Below are positions 1 to 10,814 of a stretch of 64,000 bases of DNA, piece after piece; the first letter of the stretch is position 1; each line of letters starts with the position of its first letter. The stretch covers positions 1-64,000 of the forward strand of contig CAMYNW010000005.1 of the NCBI GenBank assembly GCA_947259885.1, written 5' to 3'. The translations under genes were made by a program, and so were the position numbers. The notes under the pieces were generated by a model that made no database searches, had not been told where the DNA came from, and saw nothing but the letters and a program-made list of their open reading frames with translations. The stretch comes from an uncultured Gammaproteobacteria bacterium. Its GTDB lineage: Bacteria > Pseudomonadota > Gammaproteobacteria > Arenicellales > Poriferihabitantaceae.

Positions 1-905
1 CTTACAATGAGGCCGATAACCTCTCACGATTGTATTCCGCGCTCAAAAAAGTACTTTGCGAATATCACGAACACGAGATAATTATTGTAGATGATGGGAG
101 TTCTGACGGGTCAATAGACCTTATACATGAAATACGAAAAGGAGATCCCGATTTTCACTACCTTTCTCTATCCCGTAATTTCGGTCACCAGTGTGCGCTC
201 AAGGCTGGTTGTGATGTCGCCTCCGGAGATTGTGTTATTTCTCTGGACGCAGATATGCAACACCCTCCTGAATTGATCAAAATATTTGTTGATAGATGGC
301 GTGCTGGCTTTGATGTAGTTAATTCCAAGAGAGAGCTAATTAAACAGCAGAACTGGCTGAAAAAGCTGACCTCCCGCTGGTTTTACAGTTTTCTAAACGC
401 CATTTCAGACTTGCATCATGAACAGGGAGCGGCAGATTTTCGTTTAATGGATAAGAAAGTTGTTAATCAGATTAGAAAAATCGATGAAAGCTCACTATTT
501 CTTCGTGGGCTTATCCTTTGGGTTGGATTCAATCAGACATGGGTTAGTTATACACCGAATAACCGGTTTTCCGGTAAGTCAAAGTATACGGCATGGAGAA
601 TGATCGGTCTGGCGCTTGATGGCATCACCTCCTCGAGTATAAAACCACTGCGGGTAAGTTTTATTTTAGGGTTGATCATTTCTGCTTTAGCCTTTGTTTA
701 TGCTGCGTTTGCAATATATTCCAGCTTATTCGCTGGTAACACCATCACTGGGTGGACTTCGCTGCTGCTAAGCGTGCTGCTACTCGGAGGGGTAATGCTT
801 ATATTCCTTGGAATTGTTGGCGAGTATGTTGGAAAAATATTTCAAGATGTGAAACGCCGACCCTTGTATGTAATAAAAGAGTCCAGTTTGGAGATCGACT
901 CTTGA
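1..905 (+). CDS. GtrB/DPM1-like family 2 glycosyltransferase, 5' end cut by window
   Basis: Probable polyprenyl-phosphate sugar transferase that loads a sugar onto a lipid carrier at the inner membrane for glycan modification. The reading frame is open to the window edge: the codons before the first possible start (TTG at 30) read Y-N-E-A-D-N-L-S-R-L, the conserved start of a GT2 domain, so the true N-terminus lies outside. Visible are the nucleotide-binding DDGSSDGS, the metal-binding LDADMQHP (DxD type), and QGAADFRLMD typical of GtrB/ArnC-like enzymes. Two hydrophobic C-terminal segments (about residues 205-265 counted from codon 30) match the usual two membrane helices. The next gene starts 1 base after the stop. 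The exact sugar is unknown. Confidence 0.9.
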   Translation, partial: YNEADNLSRLYSALKKVLCEYHEHEIIIVDDGSSDGSIDLIHEIRKGDPDFHYLSLSRNFGHQCALKAGCDVASGDCVISLDADMQHPPELIKIFVDRWRAGFDVVNSKRELIKQQNWLKKLTSRWFYSFLNAISDLHHEQGAADFRLMDKKVVNQIRKIDESSLFLRGLILWVGFNQTWVSYTPNNRFSGKSKYTAWRMIGLALDGITSSSIKPLRVSFILGLIISALAFVYAAFAIYSSLFAGNTITGWTSLLLSVLLLGGVMLIFLGIVGEYVGKIFQDVKRRPLYVIKESSLEIDS

Positions 906-906
906 A

Positions 907-2451
907 ATGAGAAATTGTGAAAATAGAAAAATTGCCGATAAGTGGATAATAACACTGGGCACAATATTTTCTGTTGCGTTGATCATTAGTGAGATTCCCA
1001 CATATAGAATTCACTATGACGATTTTTATTTAGCAAATTTGGCGCTGGATGTTTTTCGGAACGAAGGCTCTCTATTGCAATGGCATCTGATTGCGGCTCC
1101 ACGAATATTTCCTGAACTGTTAATCTATTTTGCTGCGGTTCCAATAGCGGGGGATATATTCAAGGTTACATTCTTGGTATCAGTTCTAATTGTCGGGTTG
1201 CAGGTCTTTATCGTTGCGCTGATCGCTCGCGAGATTTGCAACAAAAGATCAATGCCAATATATGTGGCTATTGTATTTATTTCTTTAAATGCATTGCTCG
1301 GAGAGGAATTCACGGCTTATAGTCGCCCAGGGTGGCATATGGGCGCCTTTATAAATTTACTCTTTTGCCTATGGTTGTTAGTGCGCAGTGTGAGTTTATT
1401 TCTGCCCTCGGTTCTAATGCTGCTTATATGTGCCCTCGGTGTGATATCCGATTTTCTTTTTCTGGCTTTGATAGTGCCCGCTGTTTTTTGTTGGTACGTG
1501 GTGATTTGTTGGGGTGAGAAGACGTTTGTAAATCGCCGTGGCCTCTTAATGATTGCAGCAATGATTGTAGGCTGTGTTTTGGGTGTGGTGGGTTACTACT
1601 TATTCGTGCCCAATCCGGTAGACAATCCTGTGAATGCCAGCAGTTTAAGCCTTAGAGCTGTAGTTAGTAATCCGATCGCATCATTCTTACTATTGTTTGA
1701 TGCCCTGGTGGTTCTGTTGAACTCGGGACTATTTATATCGTCTATGGCCTTGATGATCGCTGTGCTATTTGCGTTCCGATTGCAAATCTTAGAACTAAAA
1801 AAATATATTCAAGTTGCTGCTTTTTTGGTGGGTGGCGCAATAGCCAACGAGTGCATATTGGCATTCGGCTCGCTGACTGTAGACCGTTATCAGATTCTAT
1901 CTATAAATGGACTTACCGTTTTTATCTCAGTTTCGATTGCGCTGCTTATTTTTAAGTATTCGGTTGCAAGGTTTTTATTGCCGGTTTTACCCTTACTCGT
2001 GTTGATTTCCTCTGGAAGCAATGCCACTAGTTATCCTCTTTCAAAGGAATTTCAAAAGAGATTAGATGATATTGCATGTATCACGCAGCATGCCAAATCA
2101 TACGGCATTGAAAATGGAGCGGCTGGATATCGATTTTCCCAAGCCGAACCTGTGTATTCTAATAACAGTTTAAAAATTCTGCCGCTGAAGGGGCAGAAAA
2201 CAAAAATAGCGTCACAGTTTTACTCTGATCAATGGCTAGATAAGATCTTTTATTTTGTTATCGCTAACACGAATCTGGATCCGCAAAATAAACGAGATCG
2301 GAAAATGATTTATAAACTCGCGGTAGATGACGTGATTCCGATACTTGGAAAACCTGACCAGATTCATGAATGTGGAGTGAATCAGATGCTGATCTATTTG
2401 TCGGGGCTTAAAGTAGTAAATGGAAGTCTGGTAAAAATAGATGAACTCTGA
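907..2451 (+). CDS. Polytopic membrane protein, probable GT-C glycosyltransferase or glycan-modifying partner
   Basis: A 514-residue protein with about ten hydrophobic segments. An acidic pair (HYDDFY, about residue 35) follows the first membrane helix; this placement is a hallmark of GT-C glycosyltransferases, which take sugars from lipid-linked donors on the outer face of the membrane. A soluble tail of about 130 residues follows the last helix. It sits directly between a GtrB-like enzyme and a methyltransferase, as in gtrABC-type operons where the third protein attaches the sugar to the acceptor. No close family is recognised from sequence alone, so the transferase role is inferred from topology and context. 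The ATGA-type overlap with the next gene argues for co-translation. Confidence 0.65.
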   Translation: MRNCENRKIADKWIITLGTIFSVALIISEIPTYRIHYDDFYLANLALDVFRNEGSLLQWHLIAAPRIFPELLIYFAAVPIAGDIFKVTFLVSVLIVGLQVFIVALIAREICNKRSMPIYVAIVFISLNALLGEEFTAYSRPGWHMGAFINLLFCLWLLVRSVSLFLPSVLMLLICALGVISDFLFLALIVPAVFCWYVVICWGEKTFVNRRGLLMIAAMIVGCVLGVVGYYLFVPNPVDNPVNASSLSLRAVVSNPIASFLLLFDALVVLLNSGLFISSMALMIAVLFAFRLQILELKKYIQVAAFLVGGAIANECILAFGSLTVDRYQILSINGLTVFISVSIALLIFKYSVARFLLPVLPLLVLISSGSNATSYPLSKEFQKRLDDIACITQHAKSYGIENGAAGYRFSQAEPVYSNNSLKILPLKGQKTKIASQFYSDQWLDKIFYFVIANTNLDPQNKRDRKMIYKLAVDDVIPILGKPDQIHECGVNQMLIYLSGLKVVNGSLVKIDEL

Positions 2452-3181
2452 ATTATTGTCTCACTTTCCAAAGATTCGGCCAGAATTGCCGGATGCCTAT
2501 CAGCAAATATATGCGGAACACTATCAAGCTAATCGGAGTGGTGCCACACCTGTCAGCTCGATCACTAGCCGGCTTGAGAGCTGGATGCATAGGCAAGTCG
2601 CGGCAAGCCAAAAGACACATCAAGGTGCTACGTTGGAGATTGGCGCTGGAAATTTAAATCATCTCGGCTACGAAACACCAAATGGGGCATATGATGCGAT
2701 CGAGCCAGCGCGATTTCTCTATCAAGACTCAGATCGTATAAAGGCGGTACGAAAATTCTATTCAGATATTTGTCAGATTCCAGAAGAATCCAAGTATTCA
2801 AGAATTATCAGCATAGCAAGCTTTGAGCACATACTTGACTTGCCTCGTGTGCTTGCTCGAAGCTGCATGCTGCTTGAGGAAAATGGTGTTCTTGATTTTG
2901 CAATTCCAAGCGAGGGTGAGTTGATGTGGAAGCTGGGCTGGTCGTTAACAACTGGCATTGAATTCAAGCGAAGATATTCACTCGATTATGGCGTATTAAT
3001 GCGATACGAGCATGTAAACAGTGCAAAGGAAATTGAGCAATTGGTGAAATTATTTTTTGAAAACGTTGCGGTTAGATTTTTTGGGGTAAGTCGAATGTTT
3101 TCTTTCTATCAGCATATACGTTGTACCGGTGCGAGATTGTCTAGAGCGAGGGAATACCTAGATTCAGTCAAGAATATTTGA
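2441..3181 (+). CDS. SAM-dependent methyltransferase, class I-like
   Basis: A 246-residue protein with a degenerate motif I (TLEIGAGNLNHLGYE, about residues 63-77) followed by an acidic strand end (YDAIEP), consistent with a class I methyltransferase. SIASFEHILDLPRVL resembles the post-motif region of Methyltransf_11 proteins. The start codon overlaps the end of the membrane protein by 11 bases, so it belongs to the same transcription unit and probably modifies the same glycan or its lipid precursor. The substrate cannot be told. It is the last gene of the cluster; 276 bp without a recognisable gene separate it from the convergent valS. Confidence 0.7.
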   Translation: MNSELLSHFPKIRPELPDAYQQIYAEHYQANRSGATPVSSITSRLESWMHRQVAASQKTHQGATLEIGAGNLNHLGYETPNGAYDAIEPARFLYQDSDRIKAVRKFYSDICQIPEESKYSRIISIASFEHILDLPRVLARSCMLLEENGVLDFAIPSEGELMWKLGWSLTTGIEFKRRYSLDYGVLMRYEHVNSAKEIEQLVKLFFENVAVRFFGVSRMFSFYQHIRCTGARLSRAREYLDSVKNI

Positions 3182-3457
3182 TCTTTAGGAAAAGCAGGCA
3201 ACTGAGGTATTTACGGCGGCTGCACTTTGCCCTGTCTATCGAACTCGAAAGCGTTCTCAACGAATGCAGATATTACACATAATAATAGTAGTCGGCGCTT
3301 GAGTAGGCGATTGGAATTTCTTAAACAATGATAATTCCAAACAGTGGGACGAGTGCGCATAGCCATACCTAAACTGCCTCTCAGCGATCATGACGCATAC
3401 CTACTGAATATTTCTCTTCCGTAAAAAAAGTTGTCCTCTACCAAGCTATCTGCGCTT

Positions 3458-6337
3458 TCAATTCGTTAGCTGCTTAATCTGACTTTCAAGTTCTTCCTTC
3501 ACTCGAATACTATCCGTCAGTTTCTGCCGCTCTTTCTCTACCACCTCCGGTGGGGCTTTTCCTGCGAATCCGGGATTTCCAATCTTGGCTTCCAGTCTAC
3601 TAACATCCAGTTCGGTCTTTTTTAGGGCTTTGTTCAGCCGGCTGATCTCCGCTTGCTTGTCTATCAGACCTTCCAACGGAATAAGAATATTCATTTCCCC
3701 TAACAAGGTCATAGCAGATTCCGGCTTCTCTTGTTCTTCTGGAAGTATTTCCACAGATTCGGTTTTTCCAAGGAATTCTATGTAATGCCTGTTAGCTTCG
3801 AGCATATTTCGGTCAGTTGGTGACACATTTGAAAGCAAAACGGGCACACGTTTACCCGGGGCTACATTCATCTCTCCCTTAATCTTCCTAACTCCGAGAA
3901 CAAACTGCATCATCCAGTCGACTTCTGCCTCGGCAGCCGGATCGATTTTGTCCGGTTCAAATTCAGGATATGGCTGAAGCATGATGGTCTCGCCACGCTT
4001 GCCCGCGAGGGCTGCCACCTTTTGCCAGATTTCCTCAGTAATGAACGGCATAATGGGATGGGTCAATCGCATCATTGTCTCCAGTACCCTTACCAAGGTT
4101 CTCCTTGTGCCTCTCAAGGCCGCATCACTACTTTCTTCACTGGTCAGGACCGGCTTGCTTAACTCAAGATACCAGTCACAATAACGGTTCCATACCAGCT
4201 CATAAATTTCACGCGCAGCATGATCAAAACGGTAGTTTTGAATTGCTTCAGTAACTGCCAGCTCACTTCGCTGCAAGCTAGAAACAATCCAGCGGTCTGC
4301 TGCTGAAAGCTCAACTGGACTATTATCCAATCCACAGTCTTTGCCTTCAGTATTTATCAATACGAATCGTGCAGCGTTCCAGATTTTGTTGCAAAAGTTT
4401 CGATATCCCTCTGTACGAGACAGGTCGAAGTTTATATCCCGGCCACTGGACGCCAACGCTGCAAAAGTGAACCTGAGTGCGTCTGTGCCAAAACTTGGGA
4501 TACCATCCGGAAAATCCTTACGGGTTTGATCGGAAATTTTCTCCGCTAGGTGAGGCTGCATCATCCCACTAGTGCGTTTGGCAACCAAGCTGTCAAGATC
4601 AATGCCATCAATCAAATCGATGGGATCTAGCACATTTCCCTTGGACTTGGACATCTTCTGGCCATGCGCATCTTTAACCAGCCCATGTATATACACTTGC
4701 CGAAATGGTACCTCGCCCATGAAACGGGTTCCCATCATGATCATCCGCGCCACCCAGAAAAAGATGATGTCAAATCCGGTCACTAACACACTGGTAGGAT
4801 AAAACGTTTTCAGTCGATCGGTTTGTTGCGGCCACCCCAGAGTAGAGAATGGCCAAAGTGCTGAACTGAACCATGTATCGAGTACGTCCTCATCTTGACG
4901 CAGGACAATTTCATCGGCTAATCCATACTTCTCGCGCACCGATTTCTCATTCGCAGCGACATAGACATTGCCATGATCGTCGTACCAGGCCGGGATGCGA
5001 TGGCCCCACCATATCTGTCGGGAAATACACCAATCCTCGATATTTTCCAGCCACTGATAATAGGTTTTACTCCAGTTCGCGGGCACGAATTCGATACTGC
5101 CGTTGCGTACAACATCGATCGAAGGCTGCGTTATCACAGCCTTGCCACCGGGGCGACCATCTTCCTGCACTTCACGGGTTAGATCAACGTACCACTGGTC
5201 GGTCATAAACGGCTCAACCACAGCGCCACTTCGGTCGCCTCGCGGTATCATCAATTTATGATCCTCAATTCTCCCTACAAGATTGAGTGTTTCCAGGTCC
5301 TTTACTATCTTTTTGCGCGCATCGTAACGATCGAGGCCAATGTATGTGTGCGGTATCAGTTCCCCTTCAGTAGTTTCTTTATCGTTGATATTTTCACGGA
5401 TCGCGGCATCAGGCGTAAAAATATTAATCAGACCACCATGTGCCTGTCCAGCCATGGTGCTAAATTCCCGATGGCGCGACCAGACCTGATAGTCATTAAA
5501 ATCGTGGGCTGGAGTGATCTTGACACAACCAGAGCCAAACTCTGGATCGACATATTCATCGGCGATGATTGGAATATTTCGACTCGTAAGGGGTAACTGT
5601 ACGAATTGTCCAACCAGGTTCTTATATCGATGATCATCTGGATGCACCGCCACTGCGCTATCGCCAAGCATGGTCTCTGGTCGCGTGGTGGCGACGGTAA
5701 GGTAGCCCTCAACATCTACCAGTGGATATCGAAGATGCCACAGACTACCAGCCTCCTCTTCTGACAATACTTCCAAATCAGACAGCGCGGTATGCAATAC
5801 CGGATCCCAGTTCACCAGTCGTTTACCACGATAGATGATGCCTTCATCATATAGCTGCACGAATACTTCTCCGACCGCAGCGCTGAGACCCTCGTCCATG
5901 GTGAATCGCTCATGTGCCCAGTCCGGAGAGGCCCCCATACGGCGCAATTGTCTGGTGATCATGCCCCCAGATTCTTCTTTCCATTTCCACACGCGCTCGA
6001 CGAATTTGTCACGACCATAATCATGGCGGCTCTTACCTTCCTTATTAATCAGCCGTTCTACTACCATTTGCGTAGCGATTCCTGCATGGTCCATGCCGGG
6101 CTGCCACAGGGTATTCTTACCGCGCATCCGGTTGTATCGAATCAATGCATCCATGATTGTGTCCTGGAATGCGTGCCCCATATGAAGGCTACCGGTAACG
6201 TTGGGAGGTGGGATCATGATGCAGTAAGCATCTTCATTCTTACCTGCATCATCTGCGGTAAAGTAACCTTTCTGTTCCCAGTGCTGGTACCAGTGAGATT
6301 CAATCTGGTGGGGGTTATAGGATTTTTCCAGGGTCAT
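3458..6337 (-). CDS. valS: Valyl-tRNA synthetase
   Basis: Charges tRNA-Val in the cytoplasm. Its 959 residues match the usual bacterial length. The class I signatures are intact: HMGH at residues 52-55 within [13 protein letters not shown], and KMSKS near residue 560. The central editing domain and the tRNA-binding anticodon domain are continuous. The C-terminal 65 residues form the expected coiled coil ([12 protein letters not shown] to [11 protein letters not shown]). It is the last gene of pepA-holC-valS, the standard gammaproteobacterial order. No internal stop or frameshift was seen. Confidence 0.98.
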   Translation of the reverse strand: MTLEKSYNPHQIESHWYQHWEQKGYFTADDAGKNEDAYCIMIPPPNVTGSLHMGHAFQDTIMDALIRYNRMRGKNTLWQPGMDHAGIATQMVVERLINKEGKSRHDYGRDKFVERVWKWKEESGGMITRQLRRMGASPDWAHERFTMDEGLSAAVGEVFVQLYDEGIIYRGKRLVNWDPVLHTALSDLEVLSEEEAGSLWHLRYPLVDVEGYLTVATTRPETMLGDSAVAVHPDDHRYKNLVGQFVQLPLTSRNIPIIADEYVDPEFGSGCVKITPAHDFNDYQVWSRHREFSTMAGQAHGGLINIFTPDAAIRENINDKETTEGELIPHTYIGLDRYDARKKIVKDLETLNLVGRIEDHKLMIPRGDRSGAVVEPFMTDQWYVDLTREVQEDGRPGGKAVITQPSIDVVRNGSIEFVPANWSKTYYQWLENIEDWCISRQIWWGHRIPAWYDDHGNVYVAANEKSVREKYGLADEIVLRQDEDVLDTWFSSALWPFSTLGWPQQTDRLKTFYPTSVLVTGFDIIFFWVARMIMMGTRFMGEVPFRQVYIHGLVKDAHGQKMSKSKGNVLDPIDLIDGIDLDSLVAKRTSGMMQPHLAEKISDQTRKDFPDGIPSFGTDALRFTFAALASSGRDINFDLSRTEGYRNFCNKIWNAARFVLINTEGKDCGLDNSPVELSAADRWIVSSLQRSELAVTEAIQNYRFDHAAREIYELVWNRYCDWYLELSKPVLTSEESSDAALRGTRRTLVRVLETMMRLTHPIMPFITEEIWQKVAALAGKRGETIMLQPYPEFEPDKIDPAAEAEVDWMMQFVLGVRKIKGEMNVAPGKRVPVLLSNVSPTDRNMLEANRHYIEFLGKTESVEILPEEQEKPESAMTLLGEMNILIPLEGLIDKQAEISRLNKALKKTELDVSRLEAKIGNPGFAGKAPPEVVEKERQKLTDSIRVKEELESQIKQLTN

Positions 6338-6385
6338 GGTGGTATTAAGAGGTCCGCAGTTAATAGCAGACCAAGCTGGTTTTTA

Positions 6386-6826
6386 TCAGGAGTTTACGCT
6401 GATCTGATGAGTGTTAGGTTCAATTCCACAATTGCGATAGAAACGAAATCGCTCTCGCCCGAATAGCTTGTGCTGCTCATCGTTGATGATCAAATCGGCA
6501 ACGCGATCAAATCGATTCGTATCCGATGGCACTTCCCGGGTAAGTGTGATCAACATGCTGTCCCATCGGTCAGGTGCCGGGCCGGTACCAATCAATACTG
6601 GTGCAACAGGTGAACGTTGCTGCATCAATACTTCATGAGGAATAAAGCTTGTTGGATGAAAGGTCCACAGAAGCCGGTCGACCTCACGAGCATGGTCGCC
6701 GGATTCTACCTGCATATACACATTCATGCCCTGTTGATAAGCCTTGCCCGCAATGCGACAGGCGCAACAAAGCCAGTTCATCTCATCAGAGCTATCAAGT
6801 ATATAAAAATCGACTCTCGACGGCAT
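6386..6826 (-). CDS. holC: DNA polymerase III chi subunit
   Basis: Accessory subunit of the clamp loader that contacts SSB. The 146-residue product begins MPSRVDFYILDSS and contains AGKAYQQGMNVYMQ and LLWTFHPTSFIPHE, a layout typical of HolC, including the W-x-F-x-P-x-x-F-I-P-H segment. It lies between pepA and valS, where holC is found in most gammaproteobacteria, and this context supports a call for a poorly conserved protein. The gap to valS is 48 bp and to pepA 38 bp, so the three are probably co-transcribed. Confidence 0.92.
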   Translation of the reverse strand: MPSRVDFYILDSSDEMNWLCCACRIAGKAYQQGMNVYMQVESGDHAREVDRLLWTFHPTSFIPHEVLMQQRSPVAPVLIGTGPAPDRWDSMLITLTREVPSDTNRFDRVADLIINDEQHKLFGRERFRFYRNCGIEPNTHQISVNS

Positions 6827-6864
6827 TTTACGTGGATCCAGTAAATCTAAGCTGGGTAACTATT

Positions 6865-8349
6865 TCAGGCGCAAGCCAACAGGAATTCCATCAGTAGCGG
6901 TACGGGCCTGCCAGTTGCTCCTTTGTCAGCGCCAGATTTCCAAGCGGTACCGGCAATATCAAGGTGGGCCCAATCATAAGCCTCTGTAAACTCCTTTAGA
7001 AAGCACGCGGCAGTCACAGCGCCTGCATTACGACCACCGATATTTGCAAGGTCAGCAAAGTTACTCTTCAATTGTTTGGTGTAGCTCTCCCACATCGGTA
7101 ATCGCCAAGCCCGATCCTGTGCGTCATCTCCCGCAGTCAACAGGTCATCTGCCAGTTTGTCATCGTTACTGAAAAGACCGGTAGCGTGATTCCCAAGAGC
7201 GACGACACAAGCCCCGGTCAGGGTTGCAATATCTATCACCACTGACGGCTTAAATCGTTCGACGTAGGTTAGTGCATCACACAAAATCAAACGGCCTTCA
7301 GCATCAGTATTGAGAATTTCAATCGTCTTGCCTGCCATACTGGTGACGATGTCTCCTGGTTTGTTGGCCGCTCCATCAGGTAAGTTCTCACTGCTCGGCA
7401 CCACCCCAATTACGTTGAGGGGCAAGCCAAGTTGGGCCACCGCATGCATAACGCCAAACACGCTGGCGCCACCGCACATATCAAACTTCATCTCATCCAT
7501 CGCTGCGCTTGGTTTGATGGAAATTCCACCTGCATCGAATGTCAGTCCTTTACCCACCAGCACTACCGGGGCTGCCCCTGTCTTGCCACCTTTATAGTCC
7601 ATAATGATCAGTTTTGCGGGTTCCCGGCTGCCTCTCGAAACAGACAGCAAAGACCCCATTTTGAGCCTTTTCATTTCGGTTTCGCTGAGAACCCGGGTCT
7701 TGATTGGTAGATTTTTCTGCATGTTACGGGCACGACTTGCCAGATAGCTGGGAGTACAAATGTTACCCGGCAAATTCGATAGATCACGCGCCAGGGCGAC
7801 GCCCTCAGCAATCGCGGCTCCCTGCGCTACTCCTTTTTTTGCCTGCGCAAGTTCGGCCCGCTGAACCAGAACAGATGCAGACTTGAGAGCCTGCGCCTTC
7901 TTACGACCACTTTTGGTTTGATCATAGCTGTATAGCGAGTGGTCCACTGCTTCCACTACATGCCGCACCATACGCCCCAGGTTCATGTGCCCGTGTTTAT
8001 TGTCAAACAGAGCAAAATCTATCGAACGAACCTTTTGTTTATTAGCCATTGTGGCTGCGCTGGCCGCGGCCTGACGCAAAGTAGTGGCATCAACAGATTT
8101 TTCTTTTCCCAGTCCTACCAGCAACAACCGTTCAGCGCGAATACCATCCAAACCGTATAACATCATGGTCGAATCTGGCTCACCGGACATATCTCCCTTG
8201 CCCATGATTTCGCTGATCGCCTTGCTGGAGGCTTTATCTAGCAGACTGCCACTACTACTGAGCTTTGCGCGTTTGCCGCTATATACGCCCACCACCAGAC
8301 ATCGCGAAGACAGGGTTTCGATCTTGTTACTTTTTGCTGAATAATCCAC
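6865..8349 (-). CDS. pepA: Leucyl aminopeptidase (M17)
   Basis: Cytosolic di-metal aminopeptidase that releases N-terminal residues from peptides; family members also serve in site-specific recombination. The 494-residue protein has the M17 signature NTDAEGRL near residue 344 and the metal-binding GKGLTFDAGG near residue 260. The N-terminal 170 residues form the divergent regulatory domain. The gene is divergent from lptF, the common gammaproteobacterial arrangement. A TATAAT with an extended -10 TG sits about 50 bp upstream of the start. Confidence 0.97.
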   Translation of the reverse strand: MDYSAKSNKIETLSSRCLVVGVYSGKRAKLSSSGSLLDKASSKAISEIMGKGDMSGEPDSTMMLYGLDGIRAERLLLVGLGKEKSVDATTLRQAAASAATMANKQKVRSIDFALFDNKHGHMNLGRMVRHVVEAVDHSLYSYDQTKSGRKKAQALKSASVLVQRAELAQAKKGVAQGAAIAEGVALARDLSNLPGNICTPSYLASRARNMQKNLPIKTRVLSETEMKRLKMGSLLSVSRGSREPAKLIIMDYKGGKTGAAPVVLVGKGLTFDAGGISIKPSAAMDEMKFDMCGGASVFGVMHAVAQLGLPLNVIGVVPSSENLPDGAANKPGDIVTSMAGKTIEILNTDAEGRLILCDALTYVERFKPSVVIDIATLTGACVVALGNHATGLFSNDDKLADDLLTAGDDAQDRAWRLPMWESYTKQLKSNFADLANIGGRNAGAVTAACFLKEFTEAYDWAHLDIAGTAWKSGADKGATGRPVPLLMEFLLACA

Positions 8350-8398
8350 AAATGCTCCTAGGCCTTAATTGAGATTTACAATACGTTTCGACCCAGCG

Positions 8399-8407
8399 AT
8401 TATACCA
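8399..8407 (-). promoter_or_regulatory. Extended -10 promoter element for pepA
   Basis: On the minus strand the sequence reads TGGTATAAT, a consensus TATAAT with the TG of an extended -10 element. The pepA start lies about 50 bases downstream. No good -35 box is visible at the usual distance, which fits an extended -10 promoter. It would drive pepA-holC-valS. Confidence 0.5.
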
Positions 8408-8462
8408 AGCATTGACTCACACCAAGGTCTGCAGTCGCTCGCAAACAGGGTAAAATCCCGGC

Positions 8463-9548
8463 ATGATCATCCACCGGGCTTTCATTCGTGAGGTGCTGCA
8501 TACCAGTAGCGCAGTGATCGCGATATTGTTTTCTATTTTCCTGGTCACTCGTCTTGTAGATTTTCTGCGGCAGGCCGCTGAGGGAGACATCCCTATCAAC
8601 AGCGTTTTCCTGCTGGTGCTCCTAAAAATGGTTACTTACCTCGATATTATAGTGCCCTTGGTACTCTACATTTCGATGCTATTGGTCATGGGAAGATGGA
8701 TCCGAGATAACGAGCTCACCGTGATTAGTGCCTGCGGTATTGGCATGCGTCAGTTTCTAAGGCCCGTATTGATACTGTTCGCTATTGTAGGATCTATGGT
8801 CGCTATGTTTTCACTTTACCTCTCCCCTCTTTCAGCGGCGATCGCCCATGGGAAAGAGTTTGAATTTAGAAATAGGACAGATGTCACAGGAATACTGCCA
8901 GGCGTATTCACTGAAACTCGAGAGGGCGGCGGGGTGTATTTTGTTGAAAGCTATGACAAGGCAACGGACACTTTTCGCGACATTTTTGTCTACAACGGTG
9001 ATGATGAAGAGGAAGGGGTAGTAGTGGCTAACATCGGCTTTAAGACCGTTGACGAAGCCTCAAATGACGATTTCCTGATTTTAAAAGATGGTACTCAGTA
9101 TCGGGGCGCCGCAGGTGCCGTCGAATATGGGGTACTCGAATTTGAAACCTATGCCCTGCGCATCAAGCAACGCGCTTTTGCTGATTTTGCGTTACCTGTG
9201 AAAGCAATGCCCACTAACCAGCTGGTCGCGCAAAATCACCGGACTGCTACAGGAGAACTACACTGGCGCATATCAAAGATCGCAATGCTGCCAGTTTTGA
9301 TGGTCTTTGCCCTGGCATTTTCTTCAATTCGTTATCGTAAAGCTCGTTTTCCGGGAATGATGACCGCGCTACTCGTGTATTTCATCTACTCGAATATGCT
9401 TGGTTTTGCAGTCGCAATGATTCGCAAGGGAGCATTGAATCCGAACTATGGACTCTGGATCGTACACATTGTATTTTTCGCACTGGCATTGTATTTCTTT
9501 TATCGGCGAGACCAGAACAAGCGCTTGTTACCCTGGTTGGCTACATAG
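8463..9548 (+). CDS. lptF: LPS export permease LptF
   Basis: Inner-membrane half of the LptB2FG transporter that extracts lipopolysaccharide and passes it to LptC/A. The 361-residue protein starts MIIHRAFIREVLHTSSAVIA, has three N-terminal membrane helices, a periplasmic beta-jellyroll domain (about residues 125-255) and three C-terminal helices, the family layout. RAFADFALPVK, the stretch before helix 4, is well conserved in form. It is followed 12 bp later by lptG and is divergent from pepA, as in Escherichia coli. Length and order are normal. Confidence 0.97.
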   Translation: MIIHRAFIREVLHTSSAVIAILFSIFLVTRLVDFLRQAAEGDIPINSVFLLVLLKMVTYLDIIVPLVLYISMLLVMGRWIRDNELTVISACGIGMRQFLRPVLILFAIVGSMVAMFSLYLSPLSAAIAHGKEFEFRNRTDVTGILPGVFTETREGGGVYFVESYDKATDTFRDIFVYNGDDEEEGVVVANIGFKTVDEASNDDFLILKDGTQYRGAAGAVEYGVLEFETYALRIKQRAFADFALPVKAMPTNQLVAQNHRTATGELHWRISKIAMLPVLMVFALAFSSIRYRKARFPGMMTALLVYFIYSNMLGFAVAMIRKGALNPNYGLWIVHIVFFALALYFFYRRDQNKRLLPWLAT

Positions 9549-9560
9549 GCCGGCAAGACT

Positions 9561-10628
9561 ATGGTTATTCTAGATCGATATCTCGGCAAGATAATTCTAC
9601 AGTACACCCTAATATCAATGGGCGTCCTACTTGCTTTGTTTACGTTCGTAAATTTTCTTGACCAGCTTGGCTCAATTGGAAAAGGTAACTATGGAATTGT
9701 TCAAGCAATTGAATATGTAATACTGACAATTCCGCGGCTATTGTATGAACTGTTTCCAATGGCCGCACTGCTAGGGACGATTATCGGGCTATCGCTGCTT
9801 GCAAACGACTCAGAATTGATCGTCATGCGGGCGAGTGGGGTGTCGATGGTGCAGATCACTGCCGCAGCGCTCAAGATGGGTGGGATGTTCGTTATATTTG
9901 CGATTATTGTGGGTGAGGTCGTCTCCCCTCTTACTGAAACAAAAGCTCAACGCGGACGCGCTGAAGCAATGCAGCAGAATATCCAGCAACAGACAAATTT
10001 TGGGTTATGGATGCGTGATGTCCAGACCTATGTCAATGTCGGCGAAGTGCTTCCAGATCTAACCCTGCTTCGAGTCAAGGTATTTGAGTTTGACGATGAG
10101 AAGCATCTGCGATCAATGGTCACCGCAGATGACGGTATATTCCGTGACGGGTTTTGGTTAGTCAATAACGTCAAACAGACGTTGATCGATCCCGGAGGCA
10201 AAACCGAGACCTTGCATACTCCGAGCGCCCAATGGCAATCTAGAGTCACGCCTCAAATTTTATCTGTGTTTCTCATTAAACCAGATCAACTTTCATTCTG
10301 GCAACTTAGTCGTTATATCAAACACCTTGCCGCCAACCAACAGAAAACCGATCCCTTTGAACTCGCCTTCTGGGGCAAACTGATGCTGCCTCTTTCCACC
10401 GCAGTGATGGTTGTACTCGCTATTCCCTTCGTCTTCACCAACATACGATCTGGTGGTTTAGGTCGCAGTCTGTTTATAGGGATCATGCTTGGCCTTGGCT
10501 TCTACGCCGCTAACAAGGGTTTTGGTTATGTGGTGCTTGCTAACGGCCTGTCGCCCTTTCTAGGCGCTACCCTGCCGGTGATTTGCTTTCTGTTTCTGGC
10601 ACTCGTAATGATGAGAAGGATAGAGTAA
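9561..10628 (+). CDS. lptG: LPS export permease LptG
   Basis: Partner permease of LptF in the LPS exporter. The 355-residue protein begins MVILDRYLGKIILQYTLISM, the usual LptG start, with three N-terminal helices, a periplasmic domain around residues 130-260 and three C-terminal helices. SELIVMRASGVSM is the conserved cytoplasmic coupling segment that contacts LptB. Spacing to lptF is 12 bp, indicating co-transcription. lptB, lptA and lptC are not in the window. Confidence 0.97.
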   Translation: MVILDRYLGKIILQYTLISMGVLLALFTFVNFLDQLGSIGKGNYGIVQAIEYVILTIPRLLYELFPMAALLGTIIGLSLLANDSELIVMRASGVSMVQITAAALKMGGMFVIFAIIVGEVVSPLTETKAQRGRAEAMQQNIQQQTNFGLWMRDVQTYVNVGEVLPDLTLLRVKVFEFDDEKHLRSMVTADDGIFRDGFWLVNNVKQTLIDPGGKTETLHTPSAQWQSRVTPQILSVFLIKPDQLSFWQLSRYIKHLAANQQKTDPFELAFWGKLMLPLSTAVMVVLAIPFVFTNIRSGGLGRSLFIGIMLGLGFYAANKGFGYVVLANGLSPFLGATLPVICFLFLALVMMRRIE

Positions 10629-10814
10629 TTATTTCGCGTGGATATTGGGGAGGATTTTATAAACCAAAGCCATTTCTGCTTTTTAATTATCTCTTTCAAT
10701 TCAATCTCTTATGTGCTGCTGTAATCAGCCAGTAATAATCCCATAAAAGCCCTTAACGAAAAGATCATATTACGGTAAAGTGCAGCCCCTCCAATCTCTG
10801 CATGCAATTTCAGA

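Noticed and set aside
3182..3457. Possible small gene or RNA between the methyltransferase and valS
   Set aside because: No open frame with a ribosome-binding site and no recognisable structure was found.
4873..5208. Open frames on the plus strand within valS
   Set aside because: Shadows of the valS coding strand; Arg/His/Ser-rich and without homology.
5912..6466. 184-codon frame antisense to valS and holC
   Set aside because: It lies opposite two well-conserved genes with intact motifs; long antisense frames are common in such genes and this one has no protein-like features.
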